NCBI GenBank assembly: GCA_027577415.1
Contig: JANBQS010000397.1
Location: 1 to 19,012 of the forward strand
Direction of reading: 5' to 3'
Source: Coemansia sp. RSA 922
Lineage: Eukaryota > Kickxellomycota > Kickxellomycetes > Kickxellales > Kickxellaceae
DNA length: 19,012 nt
In this document: one piece after another, positions 8,086 through 16,543 of the stretch
Position numbering within the stretch: position 1 is the first letter of the stretch
Layout: the number at the start of each line of letters is the position of its first letter
Translations under genes and position numbers: made by a program
Notes under the pieces: model-generated
What the model was told of the DNA's origin: nothing
The model's input: the letters and a program-made list of their open reading frames with translations, nothing else
Database searches by the model: none

Positions 8086-8316
8086 ATTCTATGTATACTG
8101 CTCGGTGCTATGAAAGTGGTACAACATCTATTCTTACTCTACATGAGCAACGCTACCGATGTATAAGCATCATACACATGCAAGCACTACATACCCTTTG
8201 CATAAAGGCACCTCTTAGGCCTCCACCGTCACTACAAGTTACCCGAGGCTTTATCGAGTCTCACTCATAAAAGTACGACCCCCTGTGCCCTTAGCAAAAG
8301 GATGTAGTTCTTTTAT
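8086..8316. other. convergent spacer between orphan gene 3 and the MYST gene
   Basis: 230 bases without recognisable gene or family repeat. TTTATT at 8312-8317 reads AATAAA on the minus strand and overlaps the MYST stop codon. Confidence 0.5.
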
Positions 8317-9553
8317 TTAGGTTATGTTGAAGTCAAGTATCATGCCATTGGGATCTGCGCGCAAGTTTAAATTTATGCGATGCTCGGCAACAACCCTGTG
8401 CAGCGTCTCGTCAGCAATACACACGATGTGACGTCCCAGCCAGAACTCGAGCAATCCCAGATCGTCCAGCGTAAACAGCACGTCCTCGATGCGAATCCCC
8501 GTTAGCAGAGCCAATCTCGATAGAGAAAATATCCGCTGATTGCGCTCCCAGTCATGACTATGGCCTCTGAGAGCACATTCGTTGTGCAGTATATGTGTCG
8601 CGGCAGATATAGACTCGCCAAGCAGCGTCTGTACAATTGCTCGGCGCCAATACGAGCGGTAGCTGTGGAACCCCTGCGACGACAGCGGCTGCTCGGGACC
8701 GCCCGTTGTATGCTCGATTTTGGTCAACTCGTAGCTAATCTCTATCAGCAGCTGGCCATAGCTCTGGCCACGATAGGGAGGAAGAACCAATATGCAGGCT
8801 AAATTGTTCCGATCTACAGAGGTCTTTTCCTTTGAAAAATATCCGGCAAAACTGTACGGCGACCCATTGGACTCTGTGCTTTTGACTAAAAGCACATAGA
8901 ATAGAAAGTTACCAATGTCGTAGTAGATGGTCTTTTGGTCTAGAAACAGCTTTGACAGTAGACACATGTTTTGACAGTACAGCGCGTGCTCCTTGCCATC
9001 AACCTCGTGCAAAACTGTGCTTGCGTCTTCGTATATCGGTCGTCCACGTGGGAATGGGTCAGTGCATCGATGGTCCTCCAGCGTGTGTCGGTAGCGCATG
9101 TATTTTAGGCATCGTTGGCAAATATACAAGTCCCCGCCTTGCTTATATTCGTCGGGATATGGTGATGAGTACCATGTAGCGATGCTGTAGCCGCCGATAA
9201 TGACACGTCGAATCTCTGCTGGTTCGTCAACAGTCGTCCCATGTGCACATCGCGATTCGGGCGCCTTTTGCTTCGGTTTTGCCTTTAGTACTGGTTCTTT
9301 TGGTGCGGCTGTTGGCTTGGTGCACTTTTGGACCTCTGCTCTCTTCGTCTCGCTAACTTTACGCAATGGCTTTTTGCTACGTGATATAACAGTAAACAAA
9401 ATAAATAAATCAGATGTCACGATGTAAGTAAGGCTCACGCTGACTGCAGGCGGTCCCATCACATGTGAGGGCCTTGCACAAGGGTGTGGCACAGTGTGGC
9501 TGGAAATAGTTATCTATTACCTACCTAGTTGCAGCCCTCTTTTTGTCGCCCAT
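8317..9553 (-). CDS. MYST-family lysine acetyltransferase, two exons
   Basis: Coding exons are 9553-9525 (29 nt) and 9376-8317, giving 362 residues. The donor GTAGGT and acceptor CGTAG join AG + C into Ser10. The catalytic domain is clear from about 65: GGYSIATWYSSPYP, a C2HC-like finger at C96-x2-C99-x12-H112-x-C114, LFLDQKTIYYD with the lysine that is autoacetylated in the family (K158), GYFSKEK, catalytic Cys204 in NLACILVLPPY, LLIEISYEL, and catalytic Glu238 in GPEQPLS. The usual N-terminal chromo barrel is absent, replaced by about 60 Lys-rich residues, so it looks more like short Sas2-type enzymes than Esa1. Oddities: H-x-C in place of H-x3-C in the finger, and Ser215 where the acetyl-CoA loop normally has Gly. 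Expected role is nuclear histone acetylation, H4 being likely. Confidence 0.9.
9377..9524 (-). other. intron of the MYST gene
   Basis: 148 nt on the minus strand, GTAGGT...CGTAG, with CTGAT as a likely branch site. It is chosen because it joins an ATG exon (MGDKKRAAT) to the Lys-rich N-terminus in frame. In-frame codons upstream of the ATG at 9553 reach a stop without another ATG. Confidence 0.75.
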
Positions 9554-9942
9554 TGCGAATGCACGCGTTGGCACAAGTCTGTCGACGCAGAGTGACAGGG
9601 CTGATACGCGTAAGGGCTATAACCCCTGCCTAGAGCGTCTACTCGAGTAGGGTGTTGTCTATGGTACAGTTGGGTAAGGAGGGTGCGCGTCGTGTGCACA
9701 TGCACCTGTTTACATTAAGTGAAACGAATAAAGAGCAAAAAAATAATACAAGAGTATGGAAAAACAAATGTAAAAAAGGCAAAATTTCAAGAGATGAACA
9801 AATTTGTTTTTACCATAAAAAAAATTAGCCGATATCTAATCACGTGCTGCTATTATAACCTTTTTTGACACTTTAAAAAGTTGTCAACCTTTTTTTGTCT
9901 GCTATTATATTTTCAGAATTTATCGTGATATTAGTAGCCACA
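9554..9942. promoter_or_regulatory. divergent promoter region between MYST and CWC21
   Basis: It holds two ACGCGT sites (9563-9568 and 9606-9611) matching the MCB element bound by MBF-type G1/S regulators, a perfect 12-bp palindrome CTACTCGAGTAG at 9639-9650, and a CACGTG E-box at 9841-9846. The half near CWC21 is A/T-rich. Assignment to either gene is an inference. Confidence 0.45.
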
Positions 9943-10977
9943 ATGTACAATGGAATTGGCTTGAATACGCCGCGTGGTAGCGGAACCAGTGGTCATGTAG
10001 TACGCAACATGTCAGCACTAAAGCCAGGGCAAGCCGACAGAGGCAGACAATCGCAGCAGTACAGCCGCGACCACATTACCAACGCAAAGCCAGTGGACAA
10101 GGGAATCATCGAGCACGAGCGGCGTCGCCAAGTAGAAGTAAAGTGCCTAGAGCTCCAAGACGAGCTCGAAACACAAGGCACACTAGACGATACAGAGATT
10201 GAGGAGCGCGTAGACAAGCTTCGCAGCCAGCTATTAGAGAGCATTGACCAGCTGGACTTTACAGGAGCTCGGCCGATAAAGTCGTTCGAGACGCAAAAGC
10301 TTGCCGAGGCAAAGAGTAAGGAAAACGCTCGGCTGGCCAGCGCTCTACGCGTTGAGGAAGAGTATGTCGAGGGTGCTGCGTTTGATCGCGAGCTACAGGA
10401 GCTGAAGCGCCAACGAAAACTACTGGAAAAGGAGCGGGATTTGGACAGACAGAGAGAGCGTGAGCGGGAGAGAGAATCGCATCGGCGGTATCGGCGGTCT
10501 AACAGAAGCAGGTCTCCGTCTAGAGATAGTAACTCGGATAGTGACCATCGTCGTCGTCGTCGTCGCAGCCCACGCAGGCGCAGCAACGATAGGAGGAGAA
10601 GGGATAGGAGTGCCAGCTCAGAATCTGGCTCTATCAGCAGCAGCAGCGAGAGTGACAGCGGTAGCAGTGTCGCCAGTAGACATAGGCGCCAGTCCTCCTC
10701 TCGTCGTCATAACCAAAATAGTCGCCATCGGCAGAAACCCCGCCGGAGCCCATCACCATCGAACAGCGAAAGCGGGTCTATACACAGCCCAGCCCTTAAA
10801 GCAAGCTCGCGTGCTGTCGAGGACGGAGAGCCAGGCGAAATCGAAGACCTAGAACCTCCCCACATGTCAGAGGAGTCTGTAGCTGCACCCACGACAGCCG
10901 AGACTACGAAACAAACTTTAAATGCTGAGCCGATTTACTCTGACGACGAGTCGTCTGATGGCTGCATTGGGGAGTGA
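9943..10977 (+). CDS. CWC21: pre-mRNA splicing factor Cwc21 / SRRM2-type
   Basis: 344 residues. The start is set at MYNGIGLNTPRGSGTSG, the near-invariant N-terminus of Cwc21/SRm300; in-frame codons upstream lack this character. The cwf21 domain is at about 54-98 (IIEHERRRQVEVKCLELQDEL...), a short helical hairpin that in the family binds Prp8 and Snu114 in the spliceosome. A charged coiled region (about 140-178) follows, then an RS domain of Arg-Ser repeats (about 180-290) and an acidic C-terminus. Yeast Cwc21 is short; the RS extension resembles animal SRRM2 on a small scale. A (CGT)5 tract at 10549-10563 encodes part of an Arg6 run. It converges on DOM34 with a 77-base spacer. Confidence 0.93.
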   Translation: MYNGIGLNTPRGSGTSGHVVRNMSALKPGQADRGRQSQQYSRDHITNAKPVDKGIIEHERRRQVEVKCLELQDELETQGTLDDTEIEERVDKLRSQLLESIDQLDFTGARPIKSFETQKLAEAKSKENARLASALRVEEEYVEGAAFDRELQELKRQRKLLEKERDLDRQRERERERESHRRYRRSNRSRSPSRDSNSDSDHRRRRRRSPRRRSNDRRRRDRSASSESGSISSSSESDSGSSVASRHRRQSSSRRHNQNSRHRQKPRRSPSPSNSESGSIHSPALKASSRAVEDGEPGEIEDLEPPHMSEESVAAPTTAETTKQTLNAEPIYSDDESSDGCIGE

Positions 10978-11054
10978 GTACATGCATACAAAGTTGCTTC
11001 TTTTTATTATTATTTTTACTATAAAGTCGTATGAGAATATTAACGACTGGTGCA
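10978..11054. terminator. shared 3' spacer between CWC21 and DOM34
   Basis: 77 A/T-rich bases between two convergent stop codons. TTTATT near 11002 gives AATAAA for the minus-strand gene. Transcripts from the two strands probably overlap here. Confidence 0.4.
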
Positions 11055-12242
11055 CTAGCCGCTCGAAGGCGTCAACGGATCCTTGTCGCCATCGCTCTCA
11101 TCGTCACTTGCCTCTGCATCAGAGTCGATAATTAGCGGAAAGTTGAGAATAGCCGCTACTCCTGTCAGCTGGTTTAGCTGCTCGCCCGAAACGTGCAGAC
11201 TCGAGAAGACCAAGACCTCGGCATTGGTCGCCTGCGAGTCTTCAACCAGCTGGACAAACTTTTTCCTCGTCGGGATGTCCGCCGCACGGAACAGCTCATC
11301 AGTGACGAGTAGTGTGCCGATAGCGCCATTGTCTGCAGCCTTGCGCACGTCGGCATAGCCATAGAAGGCGCGGTCTGGATTGTTGTTGAGCATCTGGTAA
11401 AAGCTGTCAATGGCCTTGACCTCCTGCGCCGCCTTTGTGTCGGCCAGCCGCGCCTTGATCTGCGGATCGCGCATCACCTCTTCCAGAGCGCCCTTGTGGC
11501 CCGACGACGTGTGGACCAGGACGAATTTGGCCTTGTTTTCCAGCGTCGTCTTGTCCTCGGCCTTTGCTGCCTGCGCCATCATGTACTCAAAGAACTGGTC
11601 TCGGACAAACCCCGGGCTGCCCAAGATAACCACCTTGACAACGCTAAAGTCAATGTGCTGCTTGATACCTCGGTATATCTGCTCGTAGAACCGCTGTACG
11701 CCCTTTTCGTAATTGGTCGTCGAGCCCCGGCGTTTGCGAGGAATCGGAACTTCAATCTTTTGTCGCACCACCGTCATGAACTGCGTCAGCAGGCAGATGA
11801 CAGCGAGTCCCTCCTGCATGGTGACGGCGGCCACATCTGCCTGGCGCGTAATATCGCAGGCGTCTTTGATGCGCTGTAACGAGATGAGGTCCCACTCGGG
11901 CTTACTCAGAGTAAACGGCTGGTTCATCTCCAAGTCCAGAGTGTGGTACTGGCCAAACCCCACAAACTTGTTTTCGGCAATGTTGCGGCCGTTGATACGC
12001 AAAGCCCCGGCCTGTACGTCAAAGAATACGTCTTCGATACTGATAGTCAGCTTGAGCCGTATCCGGTCAGTGGAGACTGAGCCTGTGGACGTCTCGCTCT
12101 TGACGCCGCGAACTGTCGACGCCTCTAGCTGGTCCTCCTTTTGGATGAGGTTGTAGATGTGCCACATATCTTCGGGCTGCTCTGGGATGAGCCGGACGTA
12201 GCCAGCACGGCTCTTTTCGATAAATTGCTTTAGGAGCTTCAT
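11055..12242 (-). CDS. DOM34: Dom34/pelota ribosome-rescue factor
   Basis: 395 residues, intronless, near the usual family length. The start MKLLKQFIEK and the segment LIPEQPEDMWHIYNLIQ are pelota signatures. Domain order is eRF1_1 (Lsm-like, about 1-130, with RINGRNIAEN), eRF1_2 (about 137-265, with VKVVILGSPGFVRDQF) and eRF1_3 (about 268-372, with GTLLVTDELFR and VLVFSSLHVSGEQLNQLTGVAAILNFP), then an acidic Asp/Glu/Ser tail. The GGQ motif of eRF1 is absent, as expected: the protein dissociates stalled ribosomes with Hbs1 and ABCE1/Rli1 without hydrolysing peptidyl-tRNA (family knowledge). Cytoplasmic; acts in no-go and nonstop decay. Confidence 0.95.
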   Translation of the reverse strand: MKLLKQFIEKSRAGYVRLIPEQPEDMWHIYNLIQKEDQLEASTVRGVKSETSTGSVSTDRIRLKLTISIEDVFFDVQAGALRINGRNIAENKFVGFGQYHTLDLEMNQPFTLSKPEWDLISLQRIKDACDITRQADVAAVTMQEGLAVICLLTQFMTVVRQKIEVPIPRKRRGSTTNYEKGVQRFYEQIYRGIKQHIDFSVVKVVILGSPGFVRDQFFEYMMAQAAKAEDKTTLENKAKFVLVHTSSGHKGALEEVMRDPQIKARLADTKAAQEVKAIDSFYQMLNNNPDRAFYGYADVRKAADNGAIGTLLVTDELFRAADIPTRKKFVQLVEDSQATNAEVLVFSSLHVSGEQLNQLTGVAAILNFPLIIDSDAEASDDESDGDKDPLTPSSG

Positions 12243-12598
12243 GAATTTAAATGTAAATTGTGGATATGGATAAATGGAAAAAGTACAAGTTCGCAGCGCA
12301 CAGACTGAAAATATTTAGGTTTTTTTTAGAGAAATTAAGCTGGAAAAAATAGAGTAAAGAAAAGAAAAATGAATTTGTTGCTCCTCCAACCCCACCTTTT
12401 TTAATGCGCCGCAGTAAAAAGGAGACTTTGCTCGGATTCTCTAAAGCACTGACATATATATTTTTTAAAGATACACAGCAAAGTACAGATAATCTCTTCA
12501 GAGAGTACATGGAAAAAATATGATCTCAGCGTGCAGGGGTAACCCCGGTCAGTACTGTTCGTGATTCCCTCCAGTTGCTGCAAGATATGTGGCTTGCC
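12243..12598. promoter_or_regulatory. DOM34 promoter and 3' flank of the NAD(P)-binding gene
   Basis: 356 A/T-rich bases. No TATA box is obvious. GGGGTAACCCC at 12536-12546 is a palindromic G/C island 52 bases past the stop of the next gene; it contains the TTACCC core known from yeast Reb1 sites, which is only suggestive. Confidence 0.35.
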
Positions 12599-13246
12599 TT
12601 AGTACGCGATAGACGGACTAGCATTGATAAACTTGTTTTCAAGAACGCATTGTTCTAGGATGAAATGCGCGACATCGTTTCGCGATACCGTATACCCGCA
12701 CACGCCAAAATCAGCGCGATATGTCTTTGTCAACTTGTCGTTAGTCAATAGCGCCGGACGCACAAGCGTATAGGGCAATCCACTATTCTTGATAGCGGTT
12801 TCAGCGACTACCTTGTGCTGGTGAGGCTTGGTAAGCAATAGGCTGTAGAACGGGCGGAATACATAGGGCACATCATAGAAGCCATTGACGCCAGTAGACG
12901 ATACCATGATGAGACGAGGTGCAGTTACAGCGTTAGCTTCCTTGATAGTCTCTATCAAATTCTTGGCACCCGTTTCTTCAACGCCAATGTCGCCTGAGAT
13001 CGAGAGCCCTTCGACTTTGGCGCCCAGAGAGCATATCACAATGTCTGCGCCCTCAATAGTCTTGGCAACGTCTTCCTTGACCAATGCGTCGCCCTTGATG
13101 ACCTGGATCTTGCTTAGCTGCTCTTCGGTGAATGGCAGCTTGTCGGGCGAGCGTGCCAAAATCGTAATTTGTAGGTCCTTCTCGATGGCTTGCTCGACGA
13201 ATGCCTTGCCCGTGTTGCGGGATGCTCCGAGAACTGCTATGCGCAT
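12599..13246 (-). CDS. NAD(P)-binding protein, atypical SDR (NmrA / flavin-reductase-like)
   Basis: 215 residues, one Rossmann domain. Residues 1-13 are MRIAVLGASRNTG, with the glycine-rich nucleotide loop G7-A-S-R-N-T-G13. Arg32 in ILARSPDKL sits after strand 2, where a basic residue usually favours NADP(H). ADIVICSLGA, LIMVSSTGV and SGLPYTLVRPALL are the typical later strands of atypical short-chain dehydrogenases such as biliverdin reductase B and NAD(P)H-binding family members. No Tyr-x3-Lys catalytic pair of classical SDRs stands out. Substrate is unknown: it may be a reductase or a redox sensor. A minus-strand TATAAAAA lies about 100 bases upstream (13345-13352). Confidence 0.85.
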   Translation of the reverse strand: MRIAVLGASRNTGKAFVEQAIEKDLQITILARSPDKLPFTEEQLSKIQVIKGDALVKEDVAKTIEGADIVICSLGAKVEGLSISGDIGVEETGAKNLIETIKEANAVTAPRLIMVSSTGVNGFYDVPYVFRPFYSLLLTKPHQHKVVAETAIKNSGLPYTLVRPALLTNDKLTKTYRADFGVCGYTVSRNDVAHFILEQCVLENKFINASPSIAY

Positions 13247-13344
13247 AGTATAAAGTGAGTATTAAAGTATAGTGGTGTTAGCTTAAAAAAAGATATGAGA
13301 TGAGAGAAAACAGCTATAAAGGATGGGCGGCTGGAATGGCGCCA

Positions 13345-13352
13345 TTTTTATA
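13345..13352 (-). promoter_or_regulatory. TATA box of the NAD(P)-binding gene
   Basis: Minus-strand TATAAAAA lies 99-106 bases before the ATG at 13246, the same spacing as for other TATA-containing genes in this window. The surrounding 13247-13536 has no gene and also holds the 3' flank of TIM50. Confidence 0.45.
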
Positions 13353-13536
13353 CGCAAACGTAATCGTGCCAAGAGGGCTTTGCAAAGCTTACAGTCATAA
13401 TCGCCTTTCAAGTGCCAAGGCTTGGGTCGCGTGCTACATGCAAGGCGCAGTCAGCACAGAACTGCACATTAGCCTGCTGGTAATGTTTGTCACCAATTTA
13501 TTTTTTTCCTACTGTGGCTGGCAATACAACTCATAT

Positions 13537-15087
13537 CTACTTTTGCGCCGGAGCCGTACTGGTACCAGCAGGGGCGTCTGGAGGAGCTCCACTTGTCCAC
13601 TGCTTCATCATCTTCCACAGCGTCATGTCCTTCATCTGGCGCTTCATCTCCTCCTCAATGTCTTTGCGTTCCTTCTCGATAATCGCCAGCACCTCCTTGT
13701 GCTGCACGGCAAAGTTCTCCCGCATCAGCTTGCGCATCTGGTCAAACTCCGGTACCGGCGGGTTCTCCGTATCAGCCGGCGCACCGCCAAAGATCAGCGA
13801 CTTTAAGCTACCCGCATTCTTGCGCTTTTCTTCCCAGTCATCGATGGTCTTCTTGCGAATGACGTTCTCCCACTTTGTAAACTCGTGAGCCGCGTCCAAT
13901 CCCTTGTACACCTTGATCCAAGCGCGCACGTCCTTGGGCTCCATCATATGGATGTACTCAAGTAGCTCGGTAATCTGCTCAATCCAGTTGTCACCAGGCT
14001 CGCCACGGAACGGCCTGGCCATCAATACGTTGTCGGGCTGCATCTTGAGCGAATCGGGACTGATATCGATCATAATAACCTTGGACATGTCGCGGTTAAT
14101 CGTCGTCAAATCCTTGTAGTTTTTGCCGTCAATATTGCGCATGTGGTCCTTGTACAGACGGAAGGGCGCATACTCCATCGGGTCTAGGCGCTCCATCACC
14201 AGCATACCGCTGTGGCTGGGCTGTGTGGAGAAGATGACAAGCTCAAACATGCTCGCCATATACGCCAGGAAGTGGTCTAGGCCAGGACGCTTGGCAATGC
14301 GCCAGCCGTGCTCCTTGGTCCAGTCCATGTGGATCAGCATATCGTCCAAATTGAGCACCAGCGTATAGGGCATCGTGTATTCGTTAGGATCAGACAGCAG
14401 CTTCTCTGTTGCAGGCTCTGACAGGAACGAAAACGCACCCTGAGTGCGCTTGAAAGCCCGGTGCCACAGCTGCTGCAGGGCGTTCTGCTCAGGGTCGTCC
14501 TTCATTCCCTTGCCTGCCTCGTCTGCAGTGAAGGGGCGTCCGTAGTAGCCAATACCGCCAACCAAAAGTCCAAACACCAGTCCAGTGCCAATGTACTTGG
14601 CAGCCTTCACCTTTGGCTCGTCTTCGAGCGGAGGCAGATCGGCGCGCTGCCGACGTGCCCGCCTGGCCTCAGCCGCGCTGGCGCTGTCGCGAGGATGCTG
14701 GCCCTTTCCATCCTGGCCATCGGCCGAGTCTGTAGCTGCCTCGTCTCCAGTAAGGATCCCGCTGGCTATTCCGCTGCCTGCCGAGGAGAATCCAAACGGC
14801 GACGTGCTGCTAGGCTTTTGTGAGCTAGTTGCGGCGTCGGCACTGGGATCGACCTTTGAATCATCGACTGTGTTGGTGGTGCTCTCGTCCTTGGCTGTCT
14901 CTTCGCTGCTAGGAGTCTTTGGCGGTGTGGTTTCAGAGGTCTTTTTGATGCGAATCATCGCGGGGGTAGTTGCGCTGAGTCCTCGTGCTTGTAACAAGCC
15001 AGCAGCCACGCGCACTCTGCTGCCGTTGTTGGCGACCCAAGCGGGCCGTAGTTGCCGCGAAATTGGAGTGGTGATGCGACCGAGCAT
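13537..15087 (-). CDS. TIM50: mitochondrial import receptor subunit Tim50
   Basis: 516 residues from the ATG at 15087. Residues 1-40 are basic and amphipathic without acidic residues (MLGRITTPISRQLRPAW...), a mitochondrial presequence. About 45-160 are Ser/Thr/Asp-rich spacer. One membrane segment is at about 165-182 (YIGTGLVFGLLVGGIGYY). The FCP1/NIF-like domain is at about 240-385: LVLNLDDMLIH, GWRIAKRPGLDHFLAYM, VIFSTQPS, SKVIMIDISPDSLKMQPDN, DVRAWI. The phosphatase DxDx(T/V) loop is N246-L-D-D-M, with Asn in place of the nucleophilic Asp, as expected for a binding protein without phosphatase activity. A charged coiled-coil tail (about 447-498) extends the C-terminus. In the family it sits in the inner membrane as part of TIM23 and receives presequences from TOM. 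Divergent from RAD18. Confidence 0.94.
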   Translation of the reverse strand: MLGRITTPISRQLRPAWVANNGSRVRVAAGLLQARGLSATTPAMIRIKKTSETTPPKTPSSEETAKDESTTNTVDDSKVDPSADAATSSQKPSSTSPFGFSSAGSGIASGILTGDEAATDSADGQDGKGQHPRDSASAAEARRARRQRADLPPLEDEPKVKAAKYIGTGLVFGLLVGGIGYYGRPFTADEAGKGMKDDPEQNALQQLWHRAFKRTQGAFSFLSEPATEKLLSDPNEYTMPYTLVLNLDDMLIHMDWTKEHGWRIAKRPGLDHFLAYMASMFELVIFSTQPSHSGMLVMERLDPMEYAPFRLYKDHMRNIDGKNYKDLTTINRDMSKVIMIDISPDSLKMQPDNVLMARPFRGEPGDNWIEQITELLEYIHMMEPKDVRAWIKVYKGLDAAHEFTKWENVIRKKTIDDWEEKRKNAGSLKSLIFGGAPADTENPPVPEFDQMRKLMRENFAVQHKEVLAIIEKERKDIEEEMKRQMKDMTLWKMMKQWTSGAPPDAPAGTSTAPAQK

Positions 15088-15325
15088 TTCCCTCTCTTTC
15101 TTAATCAAAATAAGTAAAAAATCCGAACAGACAAAATTCGAAAAGCAAAGAGGGGATTACGAAATTGACCAAATGCCAAAGATATCTGACTTGATTTAAT
15201 CGCGTTGATTGTTGGATGTCACCAAAAGCACGCGCTCAGGCATCTCTGATCAAAAGCGAAAGGACGCGTCTTTTCTCCTAATTTCCAACTACCTTTTTTT
15301 CTTATTTATATTTTTGTTATTGCAA
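15088..15325. promoter_or_regulatory. divergent promoter region between TIM50 and RAD18
   Basis: 238 bases. ACGCGT at 15264-15269, with GCGAAA just before it (15256-15261), lies about 57 bases upstream of the RAD18 ATG. This matches MCB/SCB-type G1/S elements and would suit a DNA damage tolerance gene. The rest is A/T-rich. Confidence 0.5.
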
Positions 15326-16543
15326 ATGGACGCACTTATAGAGCTCGACGATCCCAGCGACTGGCCAGACACCCTACCACATATGCGCGAGTTGGACCAA
15401 CTCTTGCGGTGTCCGGTTTGCAAAGAGTACTTTGCTACTGCCATGGTCACAGCCAACTGCGGGCACACATTCTGCTCTCTGTGCGTGCGTCGCTGTCTCA
15501 CACAAGAGACAAAGTGTCCGTCATGTCGAGCACCACTCACCGAAAGCGAGTTGAACCCTAACCGGCTGATAGACAGCGCTGTCCACACATTCAAGAGCGG
15601 TCGTTTGCAGCTATTAGCAGAGCTAAAGACTGCGACACAAGCAAGTTTGTCCGCAGCACATGGAGGGTCACAAAAAAGTGTCAGCGAGAATAGCCCTAAG
15701 CGCAGGCGAATAGGTACTCGCAGTGTAGGTATAACCAGCAGCAGCGACCCGAGTATTAAGGACCAAAAGGGTAGTAGAGACACGGAGACAGTGTCCATGG
15801 TCGACTTGACGACCTCAGATGTGGAGCAAATGATCACCAGCGATATGGATATAACGAATAGCGACGATGATCGCGATGTTCGGTTGGCGCCATCAGCCCG
15901 AAAGCGGGACTCGAGGAGAGCGAGCAATAGCGATGACAGCGACTTTATGCCGGATGAAACCAGCCAGTCGACTAGGACTCGGCCAGCGGCTGGATCGCAG
16001 GCCAGCGTCCCGTGCCCCAACTGCCAGGAACTAGTGCGCCAAGCACGGATCAATTGGCACCTGGATCGTTGCCTAGCTGGAAAATCGACCAAGGAGCCGA
16101 CTGCCGTGTCAATGCGAAAGCAGGCCGGTCCTGCGATGGTGCTGCAACAGGCGTCGACGACAGCCAAATGTGCGCTGCCACGGCCGACCAAGCTCGCCTA
16201 CAGCCTGCTGAGCGAGTCCAAGCTGCGTCGCACGCTCAAAGACCTGGGCATCCCGACCAAGGGCGATAAGCAGCAGATGCAGGCGCGCCACGTCGAGTGG
16301 GTTAATCTGTACATGGCCAATGCCGATGCATCAGTGCCAGTATCTCATCGTTTGTTGCTTCGTCGCCTGGCCACATGGGAGGAATCGCTGGCTAGACCGG
16401 CAGACAACTCCAAACCTGCACTTGAAACTGAAAGCGACGTCGCTGAGCACGCGGCCAAATACGCAGACTCCTTTGCGGCCCTGGTAGCTCAGGCCAGCGC
16501 TGTACGAGCCAAGCCGGCAAAGGCTGCGCCAGACTCTCTCTAG
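15326..16543 (+). CDS. RAD18: E3 ubiquitin ligase Rad18
   Basis: 405 residues, intronless. The start MDALIELDDPSDW is chosen because the upstream in-frame codons are T-rich leader. A C3HC4 RING is at 29-67 (C29-x2-C32, C45-x-H47, C50-x2-C53, C64-x2-C67). A UBZ4-type finger is at C230-x2-C233-x11-H245-x3-C249. A SAP domain is at about 293-325 (LSESKLRRTLKDLGIPTKGDK). Between RING and UBZ, VSMVDLTTSD (156-165) looks like a SUMO-interacting motif followed by acidic stretches. In the family, Rad18 with Rad6 monoubiquitinates PCNA at Lys164 when replication stalls, starting translesion synthesis. It is nuclear and bound to RPA-coated single-stranded DNA. It converges on EMC6 with only 75 bases between stops. 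Confidence 0.95.
   Translation: MDALIELDDPSDWPDTLPHMRELDQLLRCPVCKEYFATAMVTANCGHTFCSLCVRRCLTQETKCPSCRAPLTESELNPNRLIDSAVHTFKSGRLQLLAELKTATQASLSAAHGGSQKSVSENSPKRRRIGTRSVGITSSSDPSIKDQKGSRDTETVSMVDLTTSDVEQMITSDMDITNSDDDRDVRLAPSARKRDSRRASNSDDSDFMPDETSQSTRTRPAAGSQASVPCPNCQELVRQARINWHLDRCLAGKSTKEPTAVSMRKQAGPAMVLQQASTTAKCALPRPTKLAYSLLSESKLRRTLKDLGIPTKGDKQQMQARHVEWVNLYMANADASVPVSHRLLLRRLATWEESLARPADNSKPALETESDVAEHAAKYADSFAALVAQASAVRAKPAKAAPDSL

Noticed and set aside
9377..9438. Alternative 62-nt MYST intron with donor GTGAGC at 9438
   Set aside because: Joining it to the ATG at 9459 puts a stop a few codons into exon 2; the donor at 9524 keeps frame.
9590..9690. tRNA gene or telomere-like repeat between MYST and CWC21
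   Set aside because: GGGCTATAACCCC looks suggestive, but no A/B boxes or acceptor stem and no repeated unit are present.
9517..9705. 62-residue minus-strand frame upstream of the MYST gene
   Set aside because: It overlaps the MYST microexon in another frame, has no recognisable content, and covers what looks like promoter and leader.
9993..10586. 197-residue Ser/Arg-rich frame antisense to CWC21
   Set aside because: It is the reflected composition of the RS-encoding repeats on the plus strand.
15209..15325. 39-residue N-terminal extension of Rad18
   Set aside because: It uses a non-ATG start and a T-rich leader translating to a hydrophobic run; the RING-proximal MDALIELDD start is standard.
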